From Solirubrobacter sp963724195 (lineage in GTDB: Bacteria; Actinomycetota; Thermoleophilia; Solirubrobacterales; Solirubrobacteraceae), in assembly GCA_963724195.1 (NCBI GenBank), contig CAVRTQ010000010.1, positions 186,001 through 250,000 of the forward strand: a stretch of 64,000 nucleotides of DNA. Direction: 5' to 3'. The stretch's first letter is position 1. Each line of letters opens with the position of its first letter. Positions 1-8,374 of this stretch are shown here, in pieces. A program made the translations under genes and the position numbers. The notes under the pieces are model-generated. The model saw only the letters and a list, made by a program, of their open reading frames with translations, was not told the DNA's origin and did not search any database.

Positions 1-314
1 CGACCTGCTGCTCGCGCTCGGGACCGGCCGCCAGACCCGCCCGTTGCCGTTCGAGGACGTCAAGGGCTGGGGCAAGATCGAATGGGGCAAGCCGCTGGTC
101 GACATCGTCTCCGACGGCTCGGCCAGCGCCGCCGACGCCTACCTCAGCAAGCTCGCCGGCGACCGCTACGTGCGCCTGCAGACGAAGCTGCGCCAGGAGC
201 GACGACCTCGACGACGCGAGCACGCCAACCTCGCGCCCTGCGCCGGAGGCCGAGGACCTGATCGCCGACCAGAGCGCGCTGATCGACCGCGTCTGCGAGC
301 GGCTCGTCGCTTGA
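1..314 (+). CDS. Patatin-like phospholipase, C-terminal part (gene enters from left edge, frameshifted)
   Basis: This is the 3' end of a gene whose start lies outside the window. The visible protein begins LLLALGTG and continues with a KGWG...W.KPL.DI..DGS segment and YVRLQ, which match the C-terminal part of bacterial patatin-like lipid acyl hydrolases. The catalytic Ser and Asp would lie upstream and cannot be checked. The frame breaks near 198: the QE before the break and DDLDDAS after it are in different frames, and adding one CG in GAGCGAC rejoins them. Further breaks between 215 and 250 are possible. The stop TGA at 312-314 overlaps the TTG start of the next gene, so the two are probably co-transcribed. 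Confidence 0.6.
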   Translation, partial: TCCSRSGPAARPARCRSRTSRAGARSNGASRWSTSSPTARPAPPTPTSASSPATATCACRRSCARSDDLDDASTPTSRPAPEAEDLIADQSALIDRVCERLVA

Positions 315-845
315 GTCAGGCGCTCCCGCCGATCGTCGCCCCGGACCTCGACGTCCTCTTCGTCGGCATCAACCCCGGCCTGCGCTCGGCGGAAGTGGGG
401 CACAACTTCGCGCGGCCCGGCAACCGGTTCTGGGGCGCGCTGCACGCGTCCGGCTTCACGCCGCGGCTGCTCAAGCCCGAGGAGGACGTGACGCTCCCGG
501 AGTACGGGCTCGGGATCACCAACATCGCGGCCCGGCCGACACGGGCGGCGTCCGAGCTGAGCCCCGAGGAGCTGCGTGCGGGTGCGGCGGCGCTCGAGCG
601 GCTCGTGGCCGAGCTGCAGCCGCGGCTCGTCGCGATCGTCGGCGTCACCGCCTACCGCACCGCGTTCGGGCGCCGCGACGCGCAAGCTCGGCCTGCAGGC
701 GGAGACGATCGGCGGCCGCCCCGTCTGGATCCTCCCGAACACGAGCGGCCTCAACGCGCACCACACGCCCGCGGACTTCGCGCGCCTGTTCGCCGAGGCC
801 CGGGCCTTCACGAAGCAGTCCCGCGAGTCGAGCCTCCCGCGCTAG
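311..845 (+). CDS. mug: G/U mismatch-specific uracil-DNA glycosylase (Mug/TDG family), frameshifted
   Basis: A DNA repair enzyme that removes uracil or thymine opposite guanine. The motif VLFVGINPGLRS near residue 16 and the following VGHNFARPGNRFW are the hallmark substrate pocket of Mug. The C-terminal motif LPNTSGLNAHH is also typical. The frame changes near 675, inside CGACGCGCAAG. Restoring one CG gives AFGRRDARKLGLQ, which fits the family well, so this is probably a consensus error. The start is the TTG at 311, in TTGA overlap with the upstream lipase stop. Full length is about 178 residues, normal for the family. Confidence 0.85.
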
Positions 846-858
846 CAGGGGCGGGTGG

Positions 859-912
859 GGTCGCAAAGCTGCCTGTGAGGCAGTTTTCCGACCGCACCTT
901 GCCGCGGCAAGG
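859..912. repeat. Intergenic hairpin repeat, copy 1 (GGTCGCAAA...CCGACC plus second palindrome)
   Basis: An imperfect 35-nt inverted repeat at 859-893 has outer arms GGTCG/CGACC and inner arms CTGCCT/AGGCAG around GTG. It is followed at 897-912 by the perfect palindrome CCTTGCCGCGGCAAGG. A related copy lies at 45380-45413 and is also preceded by GGGTG and followed by GCACC. The rest of the 846-1071 gap shows no gene that I recognise. The hairpins could act in transcription termination after the Mug gene, but there is no T tract. Confidence 0.6.
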
Positions 913-1071
913 CTCATGACCCGAACCGCGCGGCTTCTAACGGTGGCGAGGAGGAGAAGGTCCGCGCGACGATCGCAGCCGGGCACGGGCTCTCGACCGC
1001 GCACTCGTCGCGGCGTGCGCCTCATGACCAACCGCGCAGCGCGCTGATGCGTAACGCCCCGGGCCGCTGGC

Positions 1072-1474
1072 TCATCGACTGACGTAGTGCGCGGCGATCG
1101 CCTCCGACGTGACCGGGATGACCTGGACGACGTCCACGGCCACGCCGTCCGGGTCGCGGGTGATGAAGTGGCGCTGGCCCCAGTCCTCGCTGCGCAGCGG
1201 TCAGCTCCAGCGGCAGCCCGAGCGCGACCGCCCGCTCGTGGACGGCGTCGACGTCGTCCACCTCGACGGTGACGAGCAACCCGGTGGGCGTCGCCCCGCG
1301 GAACCGCTCCGGGACCGAGTCGTGGTCGCGGGCGACGAAGCCCATCTGGCCGGTCAGCTGCACGAACCAGTCGGCCTCGAACACGGCCTCCAGGTCGAGC
1401 AGGTCGGCGTAGAAGCGCGCGGACGCAGCGGGACGATCGGTCATCAGGACCGGATAGAGCGCGGTGACGGTCAT
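1072..1474 (-). CDS. VOC (glyoxalase/bleomycin-resistance) family protein, frameshifted
   Basis: A single-domain vicinal-oxygen-chelate protein of about 134 residues. The N-terminus ALYPVLMTDRPAASARFYADLL and the C-terminal DWGQRHFITRDPDGVAVDVVQ are typical of the fold. The two halves are in different frames; restoring one CG/GC at about 1200 gives LTALRSEDWGQRHF and a stop at 1072-1074. The substrate cannot be predicted. It lies 10 bp downstream of the MerR gene on the same strand and so may be its regulatory target. Confidence 0.75.
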
Positions 1475-1484
1475 GCCGTCTCCT

Positions 1485-2225
1485 TTATTCGTAGGTGAGC
1501 AGGACTTCGGTGAGCGCCGCTTCGGGCGCGACGTCAGGCGGTGCGGTGAGATAGCGCTCGCGGACGAGCGCGCCCGGCCGCCGGCCGCGCTCCTCGGCGT
1601 GCGCGAGCAGCGCGAAGTAGGCGAGCGGGAGCTCGGCGTAGCGCCCGCGGTGCGTGGCGACCGCCGCGCGCGCCGCGGGCAGCTCCAGCCCTGGCCCCGG
1701 CACGCCGACGAAGAACTCGATCTCGCCGTCCAGCTCCAGCGGGTACAGGCCCGTGACCGGCCCGTCGGGCAGCTCGGCGATCAGGGCGGCCGCCGCGGCG
1801 TCGAGCTCGCTCGCGTCGCAGCGCCCGTGCAATCCCGTCAGCGTCAGCGCGGGCTCCGAACGCTCGACCACGTCGTACGGGATCAGCTCCTCGGACCCGA
1901 TCAGCCGATCCAGCGACCGCAGCGCCTGTTGCGCACGCTCCAGCTCGGCCACGAGCCGTCCGCGCTGGCGCTGGAGCAGCGGCCCGACGCTCTCGGCCAC
2001 GAGCAGCGCGTGGATGTCCGCCAGCGGCACGCCCAGGGACCGCAGCAGCCCGATCGTGATCGCGCTGCGCGCCTGCCCGCGGTGGTAGTAGCGGTAGCCG
2101 CTGTCCGGGTCCACGTAGGCCGGCGCGAGCAGCCCGAGCTCGTCGTAGTCACGCAGCTGGCGCGGGCTGAGCCGCACCCGCTGGGCGAACGTGCCGATCC
2201 CGATCAGATCCTGCGGACGAGCCAT
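1485..2225 (-). CDS. MerR family transcriptional regulator with effector-binding-like C-terminus
   Basis: A 246-residue regulator. Residues about 7-75 form a MerR winged helix, with IGTFAQRVRLSPRQLRDYDELGLL followed by the wing DPDSGYRYY. A dimerisation helix follows at residues 80-115. Residues about 125-246 resemble a GyrI-like/AraC effector-binding domain, as in BmrR-type multidrug sensors; this second assignment is weaker. The gene probably controls itself and the adjacent VOC gene. Its upstream region is only 60 bp and contains the palindromic repeat at 2268-2284. Confidence 0.85.
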   Translation of the reverse strand: MARPQDLIGIGTFAQRVRLSPRQLRDYDELGLLAPAYVDPDSGYRYYHRGQARSAITIGLLRSLGVPLADIHALLVAESVGPLLQRQRGRLVAELERAQQALRSLDRLIGSEELIPYDVVERSEPALTLTGLHGRCDASELDAAAAALIAELPDGPVTGLYPLELDGEIEFFVGVPGPGLELPAARAAVATHRGRYAELPLAYFALLAHAEERGRRPGALVRERYLTAPPDVAPEAALTEVLLTYE

Positions 2226-2267
2226 GCCCGCATTCTCGGCCCTCCCTCAAGGGGAAGGTCAAATCTC

Positions 2268-2290
2268 AAGGGGCCTGGCCCCTTTAGTTC
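2268..2290. repeat. Palindromic repeat, TTTAG-flanked family, copy 1
   Basis: A perfect palindrome with 8-bp arms AAGGGGCC and GGCCCCTT around a single T, followed on the + strand by TTAGTTC. It lies directly at the stop codon of the glycosyltransferase-flippase gene and 43 bp upstream of the MerR start. Relatives with different arms but a similar 3' flank occur at 14252, 19376, 29567, 51706, 55377 and 55454. Confidence 0.7.
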
Positions 2291-4586
2291 AGGCTTCGGC
2301 GGGTTCGGGCGTGCGAGGGGGCGAGAGGCGGACGGGCGCGCTGTGCATCGCGCGCAGGCGCACCTCGCGCCAGGACAGGCCCTCCTTGACCAGCGCCGGC
2401 CCGCCCATGACGACCGCGCACGCGACCTCGACGGCCTGCAGGATGATCCCGTAGCCCAGCGCCTGGGCCGGCGCCACGCCGTACGCGCCGACCAGCACGG
2501 CCATGCACGCGGCCTGGAAGACGCCCACGTTGGACGGCGTGACCGGCAGCACCGCGGTGACGTTGACGGCGAACAGGATCGCCGCGGCGGCGCCGAGGTC
2601 GGCCTTGTGCTCGAGCCCCAGCGCGACGAGCAGCACGTAGCAGGAGATCCACTGCAGCGCCCAGGCGCCGAGCTGCATCGTGATCGCCACGAAGCCTTCG
2701 CGCGGGCGCTTGAACACGACGAGGCCGGAGCGCACCCGCGCCACCGCGTCGCGCCCTTGCGCGACCCAGCGGGACCGGGCCGGCCGGCCGGAGCGGATCA
2801 ACGCCGGGGCCACCAGCACCACGACCAGCAGCCCGATCGGCGCCAGCGCGTACCAGAGCAGCGCCTGTTGCTTGCCCGCGAAGAGCCCGATGGTGATGAA
2901 CATCACGGCGCCGAGGATCACCAACGCGAACACGTTGATCAGCGTCTGGGACACGATCGTGCCCAGCACGACGGGCAATCGGTCGCGCGCCCGGCCCAAT
3001 CGGCGGGCCACGATCAGCGCGCGCGAGGGCTCGCCCAGGCGGGCCGGCAGCGTGGCGGACATCAGCACGCCGATCGTCGTCCCCTGGACGGCGTCGGCGA
3101 GCTTCGGCCGAGCGCCGGGCAACGCCGCTTTCAAGATCGCGTGCCAGGAGACCGCGCGCAACAGCATCGAAGCGCACATCAGCGCCAGGCCGAACAGCAC
3201 CCAGGGCGGACTCGAGCGCACGAGCGCGTCGCCGATCCGGGCCGGCCCGATGTGATCGACCGCCAGCACGGCGCCGACGACGGTCGCGAGGCCCGCCAGG
3301 CCGATCGCCCCGCGCCGCAGGGCCGCGCCCCGCCGACGCTCCGGCGCCGGCTCCAAGGACGGCAGGCGCATCGCGGGCACGCGGGGCAGGCCGTCCGCGG
3401 GCAGCGCGCCGATCTTCACCGCGGCACGGCGCATCGCGGTCTCCGGCGCCGGCACGGCGATCGCGTCCTCGTAGGCCGTCACGACCTGCTCAGCCACGCG
3501 CGGCCACGCGTAACGCTCTGCGGCCACGGCCGCGCCGCGGGCGAGCCCGTCGACCCGCGCCGGGTCCAGCGCGAGGTCGCGCAGCGTCTCGGCCAGCGCC
3601 GTGGCGTTGCCGCGCGGAACGAGCAGCCCGTCCACTCCGGCGCTCACCACGTCGCGGTAGCCCGCGATGTCCGAGGCGACGACCGGCGTCCCCGCCGCGA
3701 ACGCCTCCGTCAGGACCATGCCGAAGGACTCGCCGCCGAGTGACGGCGCGCACAGCACGTCCGCGTCGTGCAGCACGGCGGACTTGACCGCGTCGTCCAC
3801 ACGCCCGAGCGCGGTCACGCCCTCGCCCTCGACGAGCAACGGCGCCAACTCCTCGGGGGTCAGGCCGATGACCGTGAGCTCGGCCGGGATCTGGCCGCGA
3901 AGCGCCTCGAAGGCGCGCAGCAGCACGGGCAGACCCTTGCGCTCGACGGCTTGGCCGACGAACACGATCCGCAGCGGCTCGCCCGCGGCCCGCGCCCGCG
4001 GCGCCGGCACGCCGCCGTCGGGCAGCACGACGCCGTTGGGAATGATCCGGTAGCGCCCACCGTAGAAGCGCCGGCCCGTCCAGGCTGCGGCCTCGGACAC
4101 GGCGATCGACACGTTGAGACGGTTGAGCTTGCGGCGCGCGCCGAGCAGCGCCCCGGTCTTGTGCGGCAGAGCGGACTCCGAATAGCAGTGGAACGTGCCG
4201 ACGAGCGGCGCGTCCGCGCTCGTGAGCGTGTCCCAGCCCGCCATGGGCGCGACCGGCTCCTGCAGGTGCACGACGTCGAAGCCGCCCGCGCGCAACTCGC
4301 GCCGCAGCGTGGAGACCCCGAGCGGCGACGGGGAGCAGTTCGACACGGCGCCGTTCAAGGGCCACCCGACGGTCGGTCCGAGCGGCGTGAGCCACTCCGG
4401 CACCGCGCGCTGCTGAGGGCGCGCGCCGCGGTGCAGCACGGCGGTCATCCGCCCGTCGAAATCGAAGGGAGCGAATACCCGCACGTCGTGTCCCGCGCGG
4501 TCCAGTTCGGCTCGCAACGCTTCGATGTGGCGTGCGACACCACCGGGATATGTCCACGAGTACGGAGAGACCAGCGCGACCCGCAT
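2289..4586 (-). CDS. Glycosyltransferase family 4 (PimA-like) fused to a flippase-like (UPF0104/LPG-synthase TM) domain
   Basis: A 765-residue two-domain protein. Residues 1-385 are a GT-B glycosyltransferase: the start MRVALVSPYSWTYPGGVARHI resembles PimA-type phosphatidylinositol mannosyltransferases, and FVGQAVERKGL, LCAPSLGGESFG and LTEAFAAGTPVVAS are GT4 donor-site motifs. Residues about 430-740 form a polytopic domain of the lysylphosphatidylglycerol synthase TM (UPF0104/AglD) family. The likely role is to glycosylate a membrane lipid and help move it across the membrane; this is inference. The ATG at 4586 was chosen because family similarity begins exactly there; the longer upstream open frame has no similarity. 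The stop abuts the palindromic repeat. Confidence 0.85.
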   Translation of the reverse strand: MRVALVSPYSWTYPGGVARHIEALRAELDRAGHDVRVFAPFDFDGRMTAVLHRGARPQQRAVPEWLTPLGPTVGWPLNGAVSNCSPSPLGVSTLRRELRAGGFDVVHLQEPVAPMAGWDTLTSADAPLVGTFHCYSESALPHKTGALLGARRKLNRLNVSIAVSEAAAWTGRRFYGGRYRIIPNGVVLPDGGVPAPRARAAGEPLRIVFVGQAVERKGLPVLLRAFEALRGQIPAELTVIGLTPEELAPLLVEGEGVTALGRVDDAVKSAVLHDADVLCAPSLGGESFGMVLTEAFAAGTPVVASDIAGYRDVVSAGVDGLLVPRGNATALAETLRDLALDPARVDGLARGAAVAAERYAWPRVAEQVVTAYEDAIAVPAPETAMRRAAVKIGALPADGLPRVPAMRLPSLEPAPERRRGAALRRGAIGLAGLATVVGAVLAVDHIGPARIGDALVRSSPPWVLFGLALMCASMLLRAVSWHAILKAALPGARPKLADAVQGTTIGVLMSATLPARLGEPSRALIVARRLGRARDRLPVVLGTIVSQTLINVFALVILGAVMFITIGLFAGKQQALLWYALAPIGLLVVVLVAPALIRSGRPARSRWVAQGRDAVARVRSGLVVFKRPREGFVAITMQLGAWALQWISCYVLLVALGLEHKADLGAAAAILFAVNVTAVLPVTPSNVGVFQAACMAVLVGAYGVAPAQALGYGIILQAVEVACAVVMGGPALVKEGLSWREVRLRAMHSAPVRLSPPRTPEPAEA

Positions 4587-4662
4587 CGGAGCGATCCTAT
4601 GTGGCCGAGCGGCGTTCCGTGGTGCGGCTAACCGCTCTTCACCTATCCTGCAGACCACAGAG

Positions 4663-5349
4663 ATGCCAGAACGCCAGTTCGTCAAGTACACGTTCCTGAA
4701 GGTCGATCCCGCCTGGCGGCGCCTGCCCGCCGAGGAGCGAGCCACCCACAAACGCGAGTTCATGGCCGCCTGTGAGGACTTCGCCTCCGAGCGCCTCCTG
4801 CGCGCGTTCTCGACGGTGGGGACGCGCGGGGACGCCGACCTGTTGCTGCTCACGCAGGCCTCGAACCTGGAGCGCATCCACGAGTTCCACGTCGTGCTCG
4901 CGCAGTCCGGCCTGATGGGCTGGGCCACGACGCCCTACAGCTACCTGGCGATGACCAAGCCGAGCGAGTACTCCGACGAGTCCCGCCTCGAGGTCCGCGA
5001 AGCGCACTCCAAGTACCTGTTCGTCTACCCCTTCGTGAAGACCCGCGAGTGGTACGGGGTGGACCCGAAGGAACGCTGGCGGATCATGCAGGAGCACATC
5101 CGCGTCGGTCGCGAGTACCCGAGCATCGACCTCAACACGAGCTACTCCTTCGGCCTCGACGACCAGGAGTTCGTCGTGGCCTTCGAGGGTGACGAGCCGG
5201 CGGTCTTCCTCGACCTGGTGCAGCGCCTGCGCACCACCGAGTCCAGCCTCTACACCAAGCGCGACACGCCCACGTTCACGTGCGTGGCGATGTCCGTCGA
5301 GCGCGCGCTGAACGCGCTCGACGGCGCCACCGCCACCGTTACGGCGTAA
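4663..5349 (+). CDS. hemQ: Coproheme decarboxylase / chlorite-dismutase-like protein HemQ
   Basis: Catalyses the last step of the coproporphyrin-dependent heme pathway of Gram-positive bacteria, decarboxylating coproheme to heme b. The 228-residue length is normal. The motif VYPFVKTREWY holds the catalytic tyrosine (Tyr122) and EHIRVGREYP holds the proximal heme ligand His145. The start is the ATG at 4663, where similarity begins. No other heme gene is nearby. The 3' end overlaps the convergent symporter gene by 11 bp. Confidence 0.9.
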   Translation: MPERQFVKYTFLKVDPAWRRLPAEERATHKREFMAACEDFASERLLRAFSTVGTRGDADLLLLTQASNLERIHEFHVVLAQSGLMGWATTPYSYLAMTKPSEYSDESRLEVREAHSKYLFVYPFVKTREWYGVDPKERWRIMQEHIRVGREYPSIDLNTSYSFGLDDQEFVVAFEGDEPAVFLDLVQRLRTTESSLYTKRDTPTFTCVAMSVERALNALDGATATVTA

Positions 5350-6739
5350 TCAGCTCGGGCGTTTTCTCGCGGTCGCGGTCGAAGCGCCCGGTCGTCTCGA
5401 GGTCCTCGCCACGCATCGCGGCCTCGACCTCGCGGTCGATCATCTCCGGGTCGTGCAGGACCGTGTGGAAGTGCTCCTCGTTGAGCTCGCCCTGCCACTT
5501 GGCGATCACCATCACCGCCACCGTGTTGCCGATGGCGTTCGTCAGCGCGCGGCCCTCGGACATGATCCGGTCGATGCCGACCACGAGCGCGATGCCGACC
5601 GCGATCGCCTCGGCGGAGAAGAACGTGCCGCCGAAGGCCGTCAGGGAGGCCGTCAGCGTCACGAGGCCCGCACCGGTGATTCCGGCGGCGCCCTTGGAGG
5701 TGAGGATCATCAGGCCGGCGAGCGCGATCTGCTCCCCGATCGACATGTCCTGGCCCGTCGCCTGGACGATGAACAGCGCGCCCAGCGTCAGGTAGATGCA
5801 GGTGCCGTCGAGGTTGAACGAGTAGCCCGTCGGCAGGACCATGCCGCTGACCTGCTTGGACGCGCCCGCCGCCTGCGTCTTGGCCAGCAGGCGCGGGAGC
5901 ACGGTCTCCGAGGACGAGGTGCCGACGATGATCAGCAGCTCGTCGCGGATGAGCCGCACCAGGCGGAAGATCGAGAAGCCCGCGGCGCGGCAGACGGCAC
6001 CGAGCACCACCACCACGAAGAACGCGCAGGTGCCCCAGAACACGACCATCAGCGCCGCGAGGTTCGACAGCGACGCCGCGCCGAACACGGCGACCGTGTA
6101 GGCCATACCGCCGAACGCGCCGAGCGGCGCGACCCACATGATCAGCCGGATGACGCCGAACACGACCTTCGAGGCGACCTCGAAGACGCTGACGATCTGC
6201 TTGCGCTGCTTCTCGGCGAGCATCGAGATCGCGGCCGCGACCAGGATCGCCAGCACGAGGATGCGCAGGATCTCGTTGTCGACGAACGGCGACACGAAGC
6301 TCGTGGGCAGCAGGTCGTCGGTGATGAAGCCGACCAGGCCGCCCTCCTCGCTCGCGCCGGCCTCGTCGATCGACTCCTGCGCGCTCTCCCGCGCGGACTC
6401 GCTCGGCTCGCCCTCGAAGCCCGAGCCCGGGGCGAAGATGTTCGCCGCCAGCAGGCCCAGGGTGAGCGCGATCACGGTCATCCCGAAGAAGTAACCGAGC
6501 GCCCGCAACGCGAGCCCGCCGGCGCGCGCGAGGTTCCCGAGCGAAGCGATGCCGATCACGACCGTCAGGAAGATCACCGGGCCGGTGACGGTCTTGATCA
6601 TCTGGATGAACGCGTCCGCGAGCCACTTGGACTTCTCCGCCGGGCCTGGGAACAACAGGCCGAACACGATGCCGAGGGCGATCGCGATGATCACCCAGAA
6701 CCACAGCTGCTTGACCAGCTTCCTCTCCCGCATGGCCAC
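5339..6739 (-). CDS. Dicarboxylate/amino acid:cation symporter (DAACS family)
   Basis: A 466-residue inner-membrane secondary transporter of the GltP/DctA fold. It has the serine-rich re-entrant loop GTSSSETVLPRLL, the YSFNLDGTCIY motif of helix 7 and the NAIGNTVAV motif of helix 8, which bind the acidic substrate and coupling cations. An acidic loop at about 105-135 is longer than in E. coli GltP. The substrate is probably glutamate, aspartate or a C4-dicarboxylate. An in-frame ATG two codons inside is an equally good start. Confidence 0.9.
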   Translation of the reverse strand: MAMRERKLVKQLWFWVIIAIALGIVFGLLFPGPAEKSKWLADAFIQMIKTVTGPVIFLTVVIGIASLGNLARAGGLALRALGYFFGMTVIALTLGLLAANIFAPGSGFEGEPSESARESAQESIDEAGASEEGGLVGFITDDLLPTSFVSPFVDNEILRILVLAILVAAAISMLAEKQRKQIVSVFEVASKVVFGVIRLIMWVAPLGAFGGMAYTVAVFGAASLSNLAALMVVFWGTCAFFVVVVLGAVCRAAGFSIFRLVRLIRDELLIIVGTSSSETVLPRLLAKTQAAGASKQVSGMVLPTGYSFNLDGTCIYLTLGALFIVQATGQDMSIGEQIALAGLMILTSKGAAGITGAGLVTLTASLTAFGGTFFSAEAIAVGIALVVGIDRIMSEGRALTNAIGNTVAVMVIAKWQGELNEEHFHTVLHDPEMIDREVEAAMRGEDLETTGRFDRDREKTPELITP

Positions 6740-6791
6740 GTAAGTACCCGCTCATTGAACTTTCAGCGCGTACCGCCGATCACTCGAGGGG

Positions 6792-7742
6792 ATGAGTACG
6801 ACTATGACCTCCACGCACGCCGAGCGCTATCGGCTCGTCACCCGCTCGGACTTCGACGGGCTCGTGTGCGCTGCACTGCTGAAACACCTCGGGATCCTCG
6901 ACGACATCCTCTTCGTGCACCCGAAGGACGTCCAGGACGGCAAGGTGGACATCGGACCGAACGACGTCACCACGAACCTGCCGTACAACGAGCACGCGGC
7001 GATCTCGTTCGATCACCACAGCTCGGAGGCCACGCGCGTCGGCGGCCCGCGTGAGAACCACGTGATCGTGCCGGGCGCCCAGTCCGCGGCCCGGGTCGTC
7101 TACGACTACTACGGCGGCGCCGAGGTCTTCCCCGGCATCGAGGAGCTCATGGACGCGGTGGACAAGGGCGACGCCGCCCAGTTCAGCCTCGACGAGATCC
7201 GGCACCCCACCGGCTGGGTGATGCTCAACTTCCTGATGGACCCGCGCACCGGCCTCGGCCGCTTCCGCGAGTTCGAGATCTCCAACTACCAGCTGATGAT
7301 GCAGCTGATCGACGTGATCGTCGCGATGTCGATCGACGAGGTGTTCGAGAACCCGCACGTCGCCGAGCGGGTCGCGCTCTACAACGAGCACGCCGAGGCG
7401 GCCGAGGAGCAGATCCGCCGCTGCGCGACCGTGCACGGCAACCTCGTGGTGCTCGACCTCCGCGAGGAGGAGATCATCCACCCGACCAACCGCTTCACGC
7501 TCTACGCGCTGTTCCCGCAGTGCAACATCTCGATCCACGTCCTGTGGGGCCTGCGCCAGCAGAACACGGTGTTCGCAACCGGCAAGTCGATCCTCGACCG
7601 CGGCTCGAAGACGAACGTCGGCGAGCTCATGCTCGCCTACGGCGGCGGCGGCCACGAGGCGGCCGGCACCTGCCAGGTCGAGAACGAGGACGCCCCGCGC
7701 GTGCTGCAGGAGCTGATCTCCAAGATCAACGCCGACGGCTAG
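6792..7742 (+). CDS. DHH family phosphoesterase (exopolyphosphatase-like)
   Basis: A 316-residue protein with DHH/DHHA1 architecture. The N-terminal SDFDG and the FDHHSSEA signature bind two metal ions, and the C-terminal GGGGHEAAGT loop belongs to DHHA1. Family members hydrolyse phosphodiester or phosphoanhydride bonds (nanoRNA, pAp, cyclic dinucleotides, polyphosphate). This subgroup is usually labelled exopolyphosphatase-related, and the true substrate cannot be told from sequence. It is followed 14 bp later by an AlkA-like gene. Confidence 0.8.
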   Translation: MSTTMTSTHAERYRLVTRSDFDGLVCAALLKHLGILDDILFVHPKDVQDGKVDIGPNDVTTNLPYNEHAAISFDHHSSEATRVGGPRENHVIVPGAQSAARVVYDYYGGAEVFPGIEELMDAVDKGDAAQFSLDEIRHPTGWVMLNFLMDPRTGLGRFREFEISNYQLMMQLIDVIVAMSIDEVFENPHVAERVALYNEHAEAAEEQIRRCATVHGNLVVLDLREEEIIHPTNRFTLYALFPQCNISIHVLWGLRQQNTVFATGKSILDRGSKTNVGELMLAYGGGGHEAAGTCQVENEDAPRVLQELISKINADG

Positions 7743-7756
7743 TCTCCCGCGGCGTT

Positions 7757-8374
7757 ATGGACGCCGCCGACGCGCATCTCGCCCAAGACCCGGTGATGGC
7801 GGGCCTGATCGAGCGCTTCGGCGGCCCGATCGCCCACGAGGAGGACGGCGAGCCGCGCACCGATCTTTACGGCGCACTGCTGCGGTCGATCACGGGCCAG
7901 CAGCTCTCCGTGAAGGCCGCGGCGGCGATCTACCGGCGTCTGATCGCGCGGTTCGGCGACCGCGCGCCCACGCCCGAGGAGCTGCTCGCCGACGACCCTG
8001 AGGCGCTGCGCGCGGCCGCCGGCCTGTCGCGCGCGAAGACCGCTTCGCTGCGCTCCCTGGCCGAGCACGTGATCGACGGGCGGCTGCGCCTGGATGACCT
8101 CGATGAGCTCCCCGACGAGGAGGTCATCGCCGAGCTCGTCGCGGTCAAGGGCATCGGCGAGTGGACGGCGCACATGTACCTGATGTTCACGCTCAACCGG
8201 CCGGACGTCCTGCCCACGGGCGACCAGGGCATCAAGAACGCCGTGATGACGGCGTACGGCCTGGACGCGGTGCCCAAGCCGGACGCGCTGACCGAGATCG
8301 CCGAGCCGTGGCGCCCGCACCGCACGCGCGCGTGCCTGTATCTCTGGCGTTCGCTCGACAACGAGCCCATCTAG
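7757..8374 (+). CDS. DNA-3-methyladenine glycosylase II (AlkA-like, HhH-GPD)
   Basis: A base-excision repair glycosylase of 205 residues that removes alkylated purines. The helix-hairpin-helix VAVKGIGEWTAHMY is followed by LPTGDQGIKNAV, whose Asp156 is the expected catalytic aspartate. The short length indicates the catalytic core without the AlkA N-terminal domain. Its TAG stop shares the bases CTAG with the stop of the convergent antiporter gene. Confidence 0.87.
   Translation: MDAADAHLAQDPVMAGLIERFGGPIAHEEDGEPRTDLYGALLRSITGQQLSVKAAAAIYRRLIARFGDRAPTPEELLADDPEALRAAAGLSRAKTASLRSLAEHVIDGRLRLDDLDELPDEEVIAELVAVKGIGEWTAHMYLMFTLNRPDVLPTGDQGIKNAVMTAYGLDAVPKPDALTEIAEPWRPHRTRACLYLWRSLDNEPI

Noticed and set aside
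1464..3743. A 759-codon open frame on the plus strand
   Set aside because: It is the antisense shadow of the MerR and glycosyltransferase-flippase genes; its composition (Arg, Gln, His, Asp rich) is typical of shadows and it matches no family.
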